From NCBI GenBank assembly GCA_015680905.1, contig CM027381.1, positions 88,623,501-88,687,500 of the forward strand: a DNA stretch of 64,000 nucleotides, read 5' to 3'. The notes under the pieces were generated by a model, which was given only the letters and a program-made list of their open reading frames with translations, was not told where the DNA came from and made no database searches. This document shows positions 11,986 through 23,278 of the stretch, in pieces (the stretch's first letter is position 1; each line of letters starts with the position of its first letter). Position numbers and translations under genes: made by a program. The stretch comes from Coptis chinensis (taxonomy: Eukaryota; Streptophyta; Magnoliopsida; Ranunculales; Ranunculaceae).

Positions 11986-12128
11986 ACAACTTCAAGGCGT
12001 CTTGCAGATAGGAAGGTGGAGAAGTTTGAGAAGAACAGCATTGCCCGAAACAACTGCAAAGAAAGGGGCTGACTATCCAGTTACACCCATCGTGCTTGGC
12101 TTCTTTGTCTTCGTTGTCATTGGTTCAT
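11986..12128 (+). pseudogene. RAMP4/SERP1-like ER membrane protein fragment
   Basis: RAMP4 is a tiny tail-anchored protein of the ER translocon. The plus strand reads TTSRRLADRKVEKFEKN (11986-12036), then, one frame over, LPETTAKKG.DYPVTPI and LGFFVFVVIGS (to 12128), which is the family's conserved core and start of its membrane segment. The initiator ATG position holds TAG, a 1-nt frame change sits at about 12040, and after the normal exon end (a good GTGAGC donor at 12129) the usual last exon (LFQIIRTA) is not found. It is a truncated, dead copy. Confidence 0.8.
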
Positions 12129-13223
12129 GTGAGCTTTTTCCTCTTTTTAACTTTAACATAACTGTTAATCTATCATTTATCGTTGAGTTCTTTAGAGCTG
12201 ATCTAGAACACAGACCCAGCTTGGGCATACTGAAGCTCTACAGGCTTGAATTCCGAAGTAGATGACCCACCAATAGTTAACCTGCCATGTGAAGTACTTA
12301 TCTTGAAGGAACCATGTTCCACAAGTTTGTCAAAGGACCGAGTGAGAGACATTTAAAGTTCCTTATTAGTCAGACTTCACAATTTGTATACGAAAATTGC
12401 AACCTGAAACTAGAAATTCAACAATGGGCTTTCGTGAAATCTTCTAAATGGTTCAAAAAGGGTGTCACAGAATCTATATTACGAGCACTGGCATGCCCAC
12501 TGTAGATATTTAGGGTAATCAATCAATATAACCAAACTGGTCCAGCACAGGCTCCAATAATAAAAGACGGGGAAGATTAATATTTTTTATTTCTTTCTTC
12601 TACGTATAATGGTGAAGAGACTATATTCCTTTTTAGCGGAGAGATATATTGCACTGCTTGAAATGCATCTGATGACAATAAATTTCTAGATTTGAATGTG
12701 TTGCACATTGGCGGTTCTACTACTTAATCCAGTGTCTGCAGTGGTGGTAATCCTACAGAAACCACAGATTTCTTACTAGGTAATAATGGCTCTTGCATAT
12801 CTTCTGGACAGTGCATTGCGAATTTTCATTTCGGGTTTTTCCTGACTTTGTTCATATTCGATAATACGGTATTATTAGTACCAGGTTACTAGGTTAGCTA
12901 TATTAGACTTTATAGTTTCGTCCCACTTCCTTAAGTTGTGACATAGAACAAACTACCGTTCCTGGATGTAAATTATCAGATGCCTCCAAAACTGATATTT
13001 TAGAAATTTTCATTATATACCAGTCATTGAGTGGAGGTTTGGCATCTTTGTTATTAGTGAAGATATTGATACATGTAGAAAAATTTTAACTAGAAGACGA
13101 GGTTTCAAATAAGGAATAGAGTGGGACCAAGTGAAATCGTCATGTTTGTCTGTATCTTCTATAATTTGTTGTATCTTATGATCAGAACTGAGTTCATTAA
13201 AGAATCAATCGATTTCTCTTTAG
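12129..13223. other. Spacer, nothing firm
   Basis: An open frame at 12314-12505 and a stretch near 12262-12330 (reading DDPPIVNLPCEVLI) look faintly protein-like, but I recognise no family. The rest is AT-rich. Confidence 0.35.
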
Positions 13224-14093
13224 GTCTCCTTATTTCCACAAACACACTTGAATTAAAACTCTGTGCCTCTGAAGAAGCAAGAAAACGTCTTCAAGACCCG
13301 TATTTTCTTTTACATTCCAGATTAAAAGAAAAAGACCAAAGAATCGACCATGCTAGGGTTAGTAGTACCTTTTTATTTTTATTTTGTCTATATAATTAAA
13401 CTTAATTCTTTTTATATATAATTTTATTTTGTTTGACTTTTTATTTAGTCTAAAAGCGAGTCAAAGTGCACTAGCATTGAAGAAATTTGTGGAGGAGAGT
13501 CGGTTGGCTCTTGAGTGTACTAATCTTTTGAACTAGTGTACAAGATGGGAGAAAGAGTGTTTGCTTTATGATCGTGATCGAGAAGCGTTGATGGAATTTG
13601 CTAATGAAGCGATGATGAAAGGGCTAAAGAGGTTTGAGGTTTGTGTTCTTGATATCGAAGATGAGTTGAAGAATGCTTTAGAAGAGTTGGAAGAGTATAA
13701 AAAAAAATGCGAGAAGCACATGGTATATTTATATTTATATATCCTCCCTAATGTTATTTTATGATTTTAAAAGGTTTAAATTTTTGTTGATTTCTTAGTT
13801 GGGTTTCTTTGGTGGTAGGTTAGCGAAACGCAGTTGATTGAGGAGTTGCATTTGATGAGAGAGAAGATTACTATGCTTGAGCAATCAAGGTATATAATGG
13901 GTACTGGCCAAATTTTATAGTGGGGATAAATGTTTATGCGCGTATTAGTATGCTAAGTTTGTTATTCATTTTGCATTAATCAGGTTGCAAGAATGTAGTG
14001 ATAATCCTATTCACTATAGCAAATGTTCTTCGCTAAAAGCAGACGACCAAATTCCACACCCACATGTACTATCCGCCATGCCTGTGAGTGAAT
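13224..14093 (+). pseudogene. Coiled-coil protein, four exons of a broken gene
   Basis: Four exon-like pieces with plausible splice sites: 13224-13358, 13449-13722, 13819-13889 and 13984-14093. They encode heptad-rich, charged protein: LELKLCASEEARKRLQ and RLKEKDQRIDHAR in the first, TRWEKECLLYDRDREALMEF and LKNALEELEEYKKKCE in the second, IEELHLMREKITMLEQS in the third. I remember an uncharacterised plant coiled-coil family with this wording, but no function. Lesions: a frame change near 13465-13480 and an in-frame TAG at 13534-13536; the first exon also carries an odd insertion (DPYFLLHS). No start or last exon is visible, so this is a gene fragment. Confidence 0.6.
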
Positions 14094-14859
14094 AACTCTT
14101 AATTTTTTTCTAAAACTTAATTCGGCACTAGATGTTTGATTATTGTTTTAAACAACTAATAGTGATCTTATTAGTGAGATGACCAATACCATTGGGTTGG
14201 ATTTCAAGCTATTTACCTCTTGGATACGATGAATGAGGAATCAAATTTCGGGGTTGATGTTTTGATATAGGTGTCAATGTTCCACTAGCATTAACAAATA
14301 GGTTATGGGTCCGAACATGATTTGCTTATTGTTATAAGTATATTGGTCAAGATGAGGAACAAGTCTTTCGACTTTTAATAGTCCCGGGCGTAGTTGCATA
14401 ACTCTTGGTGTTGGCATGATGGGATAGATTCATAACGGAAATGTATTTATAGAATTAGAAATGTTTTCTTTGGTATGACACTTAGTCTTAGCACCACTCT
14501 TCTTTTCTCGCACCCACATTTTGGATATAATATATATTTTTGTTTCAATATCGGCATGAGTTTCTCACTTTAGTATGTCTAGAAATACTTTTCCAAGCAA
14601 ACTCTTGATATAATAATTCTCAAATGTTGGTCCGATTTACTTTGCGACTTCATAAGCTATTAGAAAAGCATAATCTGGAGTATGGTTGAAACTATGTATT
14701 AAGTATTAGCTATCATTCAAAGTAGTTTCTCCATATTGGTATACTGCCAAGTATTACATATGGAATTGCTGAATTTTATCAAAAAAATTATAATTCTTGG
14801 TTCTTCATTTGAATTGAGTTGGAAATATGCAAAGTTACATACTTATATTAGATGTACAT
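14094..14859. other. AT-rich spacer
   Basis: No coding sequence or repeat recognised between the coiled-coil fragment and the solo LTR. Confidence 0.4.
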
Positions 14860-15939
14860 TATAACACCCCGTGTTTTTATTCTTTGTTTTCCTAATAATA
14901 ATAATAATAAAGATAATAATGAAAATAGATAATAGATAAAACAGATATAGAATATCCAAAGATTCTGGACGGATAAAAGCCCGTAGGTAAATGGATAAGT
15001 GTTGTCCTTGTTTTTCGGGGAGTTTTCTCACGTAGAGTTTTTGGAAAAAAAACACAGCGAGGGTTTTAGAAAAAAATGGGAGTTTTACTGAAGGAAGGAA
15101 AGGAAGGTTTTTCCTGGTAGCTGGTTGATGATCGGAGAGCTTCTGACAAAGAGTAGATTAGTTTTTCTATTCACGCCTAACTTTACCGTTCAAAGATTCC
15201 ACTCATGGTTTTACGCTCTTTCTGTCATTATTATTAAAATCTTGTTGATGTGAAAACTTGTTAAAGCTACCGCCGTTATTAAAACCGATTAAACTCGGTT
15301 AAACTCGGAAAGTGGAATTTAAGCTGTCGAATCGGATCTTGTGTCTATATAATTTGTCGACATTGATATTGGTGTCAATACTCTTTGTTGAACTGTCTGC
15401 GGCTTAGGCGTCGAAGCTCTGCTCAAGCTTTGAACAGCGCCAATGGCGTCGCCGAGAAAGAAACAAAAGGGAACGAAATCCTTTAATTTGTTTAAACTAT
15501 GGTTTTATCTTGTGATGTTAAACCTGTTGTATTGTGGTTTGATGTTGGGGACGTCGAGATGGAAATTTGGAGTGTCTTTGTTGGAGCTTGAGAAAGCGTT
15601 AATGGCGCCCGAACGCCATTAAGTGGCTTGATGAGTTGTGTTTTGGATTTTTTGTTGGTTTGAGGTTGGGTAGTGATGTCGGATTAAATGTTAGACTTGG
15701 GTGGGGCGTAAGAGCTTGAGCTTGGAAAAGCCATTAATGGCAATCCAAATTGTAGATCTAGTTTGAGGAAGAGGTTGATTCTACTGATATTAGAGTTTGT
15801 GGTTTTTGTTAAAGTTGTATGGGTTTGTAAGGGGTTCAAAACCGTGGGCTTGAAAGGGGTGGTCGTGTGGAGGAGTGTGGTGGTCGGTTTTGGGTGCTTG
15901 GAGGAAGAGAATTGGTGGAAAAGAAGAACTGTGGTCGGT

Positions 15940-16160
15940 TTGGGCTTGGGCCGGTTTAGATTGTTGGGCTTTGGGTTGGTTAGTTGGGCCGAAATGTTTT
16001 AGTTTTGGTTGGGGCCTAACTTGTTTTGTTGGTTTGGTCCATTTTCTTTTAAGTCTTTGGGCCAGAACTTAGATTGTTTTGTTGGGCCGGTTTCAGTTTA
16101 AATTTTGGGCGAACTTCGGTTGTGTTTTAGGCGGTTTAAATATTGCTTGGGCCAGTCCAT
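15940..16160 (+). promoter_or_regulatory. TGGGCC/TGGGCT-rich stretch in the solo LTR
   Basis: TTGGGCC or TTGGGCT recurs about every 20-60 bases here. TGGGCC/T is the plant site II element bound by TCP factors in many promoters. The repetition is plain in the sequence; regulatory use is inference. Confidence 0.35.
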
Positions 16161-16345
16161 AGGACTTAAAATAGATCTATTTGGGTTTTTCAACATTGAG
16201 ACTTTTGGGTTCTAAGGTTTGGGTTTGGGCGCGGCCAGTTGGGTCCGAACCATTACTTTAGTCATGAGCCCATGAGCCATGCACCTGACCTTTAGCCATG
16301 AACCATGGCTATGACCCAACTTTGTTGAACATGGAAACCGACAGT

Positions 16346-16447
16346 TTGACTTCGACCATGATGGTTGACTTTGACTTTGACCAGGATTGACTTTGACCGA
16401 GTTGAATGTTGACCCGGGTTGACTTTGACCAGTTGACCCAATTTGAC
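16346..16447 (+). promoter_or_regulatory. W-box cluster: eleven TTGAC[C/T] in 102 bp
   Basis: Every TTGAC on the plus strand here is followed by C or T, matching the WRKY-binding W-box core. Eleven copies, many as direct TTGACTTTGACC doublets, is far above chance. The cluster lies in the middle of the solo LTR. Whether it binds WRKY factors is inference. Confidence 0.55.
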
Positions 16448-17758
16448 CTTTTAACTCGGATTATGATTTGGGTTATTAAGATAGGTCTAGGGCTATTAGC
16501 ATACTTGACTTTAGGGTAAGACCTCTATATATACGTGTGTATGTGTATTAACTACTATGTGATTTTGCAGTATTTTATGATATGCAACGTTATGACACTA
16601 AGACATCCCTAAAATTAATAACGCGTAAATCGAAAATACAGGAATCAAGATACTCATTCGTTCTCTGAAATGATATATAAAATAAAGTTCAATAATGCGT
16701 AAATAAATTTATCGCACTTTTTTAGAACTCTCCACGCCTAAAGTTTTGGATTTGAGTTTTATGACTGATGATGTCATATGTTAGGTGGGCATTTATTGAA
16801 TGTGCCATAAATGGCTCGTTAGCGTTATATAGGGGTATTCATTGAATGTGTCATGAATGACCGTGATTGTTTTGGGCCCTGTAGAGGAACTAAGGTATTA
16901 AGCCTTGCGGGTTAGTGGTATTAATTTGATTATGTGAGTGTTTGGGTTTTCTTTTGAATGCCTAATATAATATTTACAAAGGTTATATAGAAGTTCTAAC
17001 TTTCTTTTGGGGGGTAGGACTTAATAACATTTTGTCTTGAGGGGGACGCATTCCCTACCCTTATATAGCAATGGATATCGGTAAGTTTTAATTAAATGAT
17101 TTAGATATTAAAAGCGAGTTATTTGAATGAGTTAATATAATGGAAGTCTTGCTTGGGAAGAATTATTATGCGGTTAAAATGACGGAACTACCTATCTTCC
17201 AAGCCGCTAATGATTAAGTTATGGGATAATATAAAGTGATTGTTTGAATAATTAAAGTATGATAATGTTTATATGTGGTTAGTCTACTCATACCAGCAAA
17301 TTCAATTTTGCTGACCCATGTTTGCTTTGTTTTGGCAACGTGGGTATGTTCTTGGGAACATAGGTGGAAGGCAGTGGAACCGCGGCGTGTGATTTGGATT
17401 CTCGCCTGGAGCAGTCTGGGAGTTTAGTTTATTAGGTCTGATCTTTTGGAATTATGTAATAACGTAGTTTTCTTTTCATATGACATGAGAATCCGATGTT
17501 GAAGATATGTTGTTCTTAGAGTGGTTTGATATTTTATTGGGATGGAAGAAAGTCTTTTAATAAAGTGATGGTTGAGGAATTTTGGAGACTTTTGTTGTTA
17601 AGATTCTTTATGATGTGGGTTTTAGGTTTTGACACTTGTTGTATCCACCCCGTCATAGCCTCGGTTTTTAGACAATTAAACCAAGTGATGTTTTAGATAT
17701 TTATATTTCAAATATTCATTTATTTTAATTGTTTAGAAAATCGGGCTGTGACATACAT

Positions 17759-19847
17759 GAAATGAGTACTTGGAAAATTTGGTAACTCAAAGATTTTATC
17801 CCCTTTGCATATACCATGGGTTGATCTTATGTATTGCTGTAATAATAAAAATGGGAAATTATAAAAACACGATCAGCGATCCTGCACATGACTCTCATGA
17901 TATTATTACATTATTAGTTTGATTAAACTAAATTGGTGAACTAAGACCATTTTGATTGGTAGCTGGCATGCAATTTATATAATATGCTTAGTATATTAAG
18001 TTTGTGATGCAAGATTTCATTGATTACTTGGTATGCTATTTAGAAGTAATATGGAAGTGCTTGAGAGAGATGCGTATGTACCCTAATAAATAAATCCTCA
18101 GAATTCCTAAAGTAGTCTGTAGTTTGTAACAGAGTAACAAGAAATATATAGCAAGCCCGAACGTGTTGATTTGGAAATGGGATTTGTGTCGAACTATGGA
18201 CGGTTATTTAGTTTCAAATGGTTATATTGAATAATAGATTTAGGTGTTTTTTTCTCGTCAGCGTGTTGATAAAGGTTGAAGGTTGAGCATTAGTTAACTG
18301 CCATCTTTGTTTTTTGGACGAGTTTCATGAGGAGGCCAACACATTTTTAACATGTTAAATAGGTATTATAGTCTATGGAGGTTGGTCACTTGACTTGAGG
18401 GAAGAGGCATTCTCTTTTGCTTACATTTTTCGAATGCAAGTGACATTTACTTTCTTTCACATTGATTAATCTGAACCATTTAGTACTCATGTACTATTTT
18501 TTTGAAATGCATAGCACAATCATGCATGGCATGTTGGAGCTGAATATGACATAATGACTATTGAAAGACATGGTAAGGTTTAGACTTTCATTAGTTACAT
18601 AACTATGGGATGGCCTAGGTTGGGTAGTGGTGAGAAGGTTAGACTTTCAAGATTTGCTTTGTATGGCTATATTATTATTGAATTCATTATTATTTATTGA
18701 ATTGGTGACATACTTGAGTTTTATTGGCTATGGACATGGACATCGTTGTAGTTTAACATAGTTCACTTGAAATGATCATATTTGTTGTAAGCTTGCATAG
18801 ATAAGAGAGGATGGATATTTAGTCCAAGTCATGGCATTACCAGAAACTGACTTAAATGTCTTAATACCATCTATTCTTACTGAGTAGTCATTTTTGGGGG
18901 GTGTGTTCCTTCACAATATATCATCAAAAAAGAAGATTCTCAGCCTTATATCATGGGGCCCTCACAGTGGGAGGTTTGAGCATGAGTGGTGGTTGAATTA
19001 AATAATCATTTGCAAAAGTATAAACTTTTGTCATGTTTTGTGTGAGAATATTACATCTTGCATCAATTTAAATTATTATCTTACATAATCACAGTCATTC
19101 ATACAGTACACGCAGTTTGAGGTTAGGATTGTTGAGGGTCTTGGGGCTGTTTTGACTGCGTATCTATAGTCACTTGGTAATGGTGTTTATTTCACGGGTA
19201 ATTCTAGGTTAGATATTGGATCTATTGTGAACCTGTACTTAAGTCATTTTGACTGCTATATCTAAAGCCATATTTCAGTTTTGACCCATTAATGTGTAGA
19301 TAACAATGTGATAATGTTGATTTATCCCATTAAATATCCAAGCCCTTCACCAAAAATGACACATGACAGCAAGAAAATATATAAACACTTGACACGAGAG
19401 AAAGTTTGTGCATTAGTTGTTGAGCAAGAGGTAGTATGTTTGAGTATTTCCTGAACTTTATTGAAATTTTGAAATATAGTGGCAACCCGAATATATATAT
19501 AGTACAAATTTTATCTCGGGATCTTTGGTTCTTTTTCATGAACTGCAACTTTTGAATCTTTTGTTTCTATGTTTTGATTTTTGGTAATATAAAAATTAGA
19601 AGCTTATTGGTGTAACTTTACTTTCTTGCATTATGGTTATCTTGAGAGTGTTATTTGCTTTCCCGCATAGCAAGCACTCACAGGCCTCAAGAAACTTCAA
19701 TCAGTAAAATTGATTTGCTTTTCCATATCCCCGATGCTTTGGACCTCAAATGTGTGGTCTACATTCAAAACTAAAACAGAAGATTCTTCTCATTTTATGT
19801 TGTGCGCCTTCCGCTAATAAAATAATTGCTTATTGTGGTTATCTCAG
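17759..19847. other. AT-rich spacer
   Basis: No gene recognised. A short run near 18900-18990 reads like protein for about 25 codons but has no known motif. Confidence 0.35.
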
Positions 19848-19912
19848 AGAAAAAGAAGATTTGGATGCGTGATGAGTTCTGGGACACTGCACCTCACTAT
19901 GGTGGCCGAAAA
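19848..19912 (+). pseudogene. UBTD-like exon fragment
   Basis: After an acceptor-like TTATCTCAG the plus strand reads MRDEFWDTAPHYGGRK, the most conserved motif of ubiquitin domain-containing proteins UBTD1/2 and their plant relatives. The following codons (GTSLAMQVIHS) do not match the family's usual continuation (EIWDAL), and neither the ubiquitin-like domain nor other exons are seen. It is a one-exon remnant. Confidence 0.5.
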
Positions 19913-22163
19913 GGAACTTCCCTGGCAATGCAAGTTATCCATTCTCTGTGATGGGCACACATGGTATGTACTATTAAAAGAAATTCAATGGAAAAATGTC
20001 CTTAAGGTTGTCCATTAAGTGAACAAGACTGTTTAGCCTAAAAATTTGTTTATGCTTGGATCAGACCGGTAGGCAAATGGGAAGACAAAGAGAAATTGTT
20101 ATGCTAATTATGAAAAGGGAAAGTATATCCTAAAGGAGAAATAGTTAATAATTGTTTTACTTTAAGCATTAAGTTATTTCCGTTACGTAGTTCCAGTAAT
20201 TTTCATATATATGGTATTGTAATGTTTATACATGTATTTAGCGGTGTTTGCTTTTTATAAACATAGATTTTCTTTGTCCGCGAGAATGATATTTTTTTTT
20301 TCAATATAGAATTGTTTTGACCTCACTATAGTTTCAAGTTCTTTTTTGTCACTACTGACATTTTGCAAAAATGCTTCACGAAGAAGCCGACCCTCAACTT
20401 TTGGGACTATAGGTTTACCTTGATCTTACAACTCAAAATATCCCCAACACCTAATCTATTTGTGTGATAAACTGGGAACCGAATGGGCTGAATTTATATG
20501 GTTGGATTAGTATAGTTTCGTTGTTGTATCTGTTTCCGTGGATGTGGTTGTTAAGGGTCTCAATGGGTTGAAGGATATCACGAGAACAATCCAAGCTTCC
20601 GGAAATTCGTTGACATTGTATATGTGGGTGATTTTGTGCAGGGTGTTTTACCTCCTCTACAATCACCGTCTTACCGGGAGTTGCTAATGCTTAATGTCTT
20701 TATTTTGTTATTGTTAAGATCCAAGGTCACACATGGCTATCGGTAGATCTTTTGCTATTATATATATGATTCGGTAATTTATATGATATTAATGGATGAA
20801 TCAGAAATTTGGTGGATGAGGTATTAGTGTATTGTCCATTTTATTTATCCGGGAATAAATATTTGGTGCAAGGAGATTTAAAGTTTTTAGCTCTAATTAA
20901 ATGAGAATACCTTACTATAATATCAACAAGTTACCTTTGCTGTTGTTTTATTTTTATTGATTGAATGTAGTTGTTAACTTTTTCTAATTATTAGGGTTTG
21001 ATGAAAAAAATGGAAAAAGAAGATTTCCTTTTATGCTTAGTTGGAAAATTTTGCCCTAATATGATGATGTTGGTGTTGTTTGGCCCTAATTATATGATTT
21101 TTGTGAGTGGTTCATCACATCATCACGTACGTAGAACTTCCCCCAAGTGATTATGTTTTAAGATTAGAAGATTGATATTATACTGATTGGTTGTTGGAAT
21201 GTTGGTAATTTTGATGAACAATTGAAATGTGTCCGACAACCGATTACACCTGGAGAAACAACTTTAGCTGTTATTTCTAAATTTCTACCTTGCCCAAGCG
21301 GCTAAAGATATGTGTATGATTGACTAGGGCAATAAATTTGCATGAACTCTTCTTCTTCACTTAGGGCAATAAGAATGTTCTAACATTCTTACATATCACC
21401 AGGATTTAACATTTAATTTTTATGTTTCTAACTTTGAAAGATCATGTAAAAATTATGTACTTGGCAGAATATGCTCCCTATCTCTCAACCATTAGCCTCA
21501 ATTCACCAGTTGGTAATTCTGGACTCTAGACAACAAAGAGGCGCATTGCAGGACACATGGCATATGAACAAGTTTCTTAATGCGTGAAATTGGATACCAT
21601 TTTCGCTACAAGCTGAACTGCTGAACTGCCAAAGGAAATGAGTCCCAAAGATTTTTTTTAAAAAAAAAAAAAAAAAAAAAAAGCTAGAGTGGCTGAACCA
21701 GTATTAACCCAATCATCTGAACAGAGTAGCAAATATAATATCGTACCTAAAATCAAGGCAGAGCGAGTATAAGAGATGTCTCAGGGTATGGTAATATCAT
21801 AAACATGTATCAAATGACTAATGTTCTTATCGATGTCATCATTTTCCTGGATCATTAGGACATTGAGCTGTTTATGTGCCAAAAATCATAAATGCCAAAG
21901 ATCCGAGCATCATGGCGTGGAGGTATTCATACAACCATTAATACTTGAATAAACAATTTTTGTTGTTACTTTTTCTACATTAGCAAACAAATAAATATAA
22001 TAGTCGGACTATCTTCATGGCATATCATTCCACTAAACCCTTTTGTGTGGCTGTAGAGACTAGCTAGAAATAATACTTAAAAAAAATTAGAAAAACATAA
22101 ACCCATCAAACAAAAAAAAAAAAAAATAATAATAATTATATATATATATATATATATATAAAG
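19913..22163. other. AT-rich spacer with poly-A and TA tracts
   Basis: No gene recognised. A poly-A run lies at about 21657-21682 and a long (TA)n tract at 22138-22160, just before the inverted repeat copy. Confidence 0.4.
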
Positions 22164-22278
22164 CAATGAATCATTAGCTATCAATATACATATATTATTT
22201 ATTCAAGTAGACTTTAGGTTTTCGAGTCATTAGCTATCTATGTAGCAAGTCCGGCCATAGGCCGGGCCAAATTGCTAG
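22164..22278 (-). repeat. Second inverted repeat family, right copy
   Basis: Reverse complement of 3150-3267. Together they bracket about 18.9 kb. It abuts a truncated copy of the first repeat family at 22283. Confidence 0.75.
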
Positions 22279-22282
22279 TTAT

Positions 22283-22377
22283 GGTAAAAGCTGAGGTGTC
22301 CACTCTAGAGAAAAAAGAAGTGCTGACGTGTTTCACTGGGAGCATTCTCCATTACTCAGTATTAATGGTCTTTGATT
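22283..22377 (+). repeat. Truncated third copy of the long inverted repeat
   Basis: Matches the inner third of the left arm (about 2998-3093) in the same orientation, including CACTGGGAGCATTCTC and AATGGTCTTTGATT. The outer two thirds are missing and replaced by the second repeat family. Confidence 0.75.
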
Positions 22378-22497
22378 TCATGAAAAAGGAGGCTGAATGG
22401 GAATTATCCTCCACCCGACCTCAATAAAATTTTTAGTTTAAAACTTAACAAAGTGTAGGAGAATACATGGCGTTCTCATATTTCTTAGCGTTTACAT

Positions 22498-23158
22498 TAG
22501 GGGTGGCAATGGATCGTGTCGTGTCATATCCGGGTCACGTGTTAGGAGAGCAAACCCAAATCCAACCCAATTAGTAATCGTATTGAGTTTGTCAAACCCA
22601 AACCTAACCCACCTATATAACGGGTTATCCAACAGGTGACCTCCCCCTAAGCCAGCGGGTCAATTTCAAATCAGTTTCGGATCGGATTCACAGACAACCT
22701 GTATGCAAAATATTTAGTATTTCACGATTTTATTTATCAAAAAAACATATGTAAAAAAAAATATATATGTATCAATTATCAAAAACCATTTATAATTCAA
22801 TTATATATCAATGAAAATTGAATAACGAAACATATATTTATCGAATGAATATTACGGTTAATCTTTCTCCTTTTAGTCATTTATTTTAGGTTGTTGGGAT
22901 AATGAGATTTTAAAAAATAATGAAACTTATCTTAAAATAGGTTATACTAACGGGTCTACTAACGGGTTACTCGGCTTAACATATGTGACCCGACCCATTA
23001 GACCTGAGAAATAATCGAGTCTACTAACGGGTTACTCGGCTTAACATATGTGACCCTAACCCAACCCATTTATTTGACAGGTTTGGTGGGTCAACCCTTA
23101 AATGACCAAAAAGAATTCGTGTTGGGTTAGCGGGTCGTGTACAAAACTGTCGCTCCTA
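22498..23158. mobile_element. hAT-like non-autonomous element
   Basis: The 661 bp segment starts TAGGGGTGGCA and ends in the reverse complement of TAGGAGCGACA (8 of 11 matching). It is flanked by GTTTACAT (22490-22497) and GTTTACCT (23159-23166), an 8-bp duplication with one change, the hAT hallmark. Inside are many copies of AACGGGTTA/GGGTTACTCGG-type motifs, including a direct repeat of about 40 bp with a 65 bp period at about 22951 and 23016. There is no coding sequence. Confidence 0.65.
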
Positions 23159-23278
23159 GTTTACCTAGAGAGTGGAGCTCCCCATCGAATATTAAAAAAA
23201 AAAAAAAAAAACAGAAAGGAAAATGTAAAGAGGAAGAAAAGAGGAGTTATATTAGGAAAGAGCAAGCATGGTGGCTTA

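Larger units (their letters stand above)
14860..17753. mobile_element. Solo LTR, 2.9 kb
   Basis: The segment starts TATAACACCCCG (a one-base change from the usual TGTAACACCCCG) and ends GGGCTGTGACA. It is flanked by the 5-bp direct repeat TACAT at 14855-14859 and 17754-17758, the size made by LTR retrotransposon integrases. There is no internal coding region, so it is a solo LTR left by recombination. The length and the CCCCG start fit Ty3/gypsy elements; the lineage (for example Del/Tekay) is a guess. Hydrophobic and glycine-rich open frames inside it (14843-15055, 15763-16072) are by-products of base composition. Notable internal motifs are a TGGGCC-rich stretch and a W-box cluster, listed separately. 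Confidence 0.75.

Noticed and set aside
14843-15055. Minus-strand frame with a strongly hydrophobic isoleucine-rich stretch
   Set aside because: The stretch is produced by an (AAT)n tract at the start of the solo LTR; it is not a membrane protein gene.
15603-15613. TGGCGCCCGAA, identical to the start of a lysine-tRNA primer binding site
   Set aside because: It lies in the middle of a solo LTR and is part of a local palindrome (AATGGCGCCCGAACGCCATT), so it is a coincidence.
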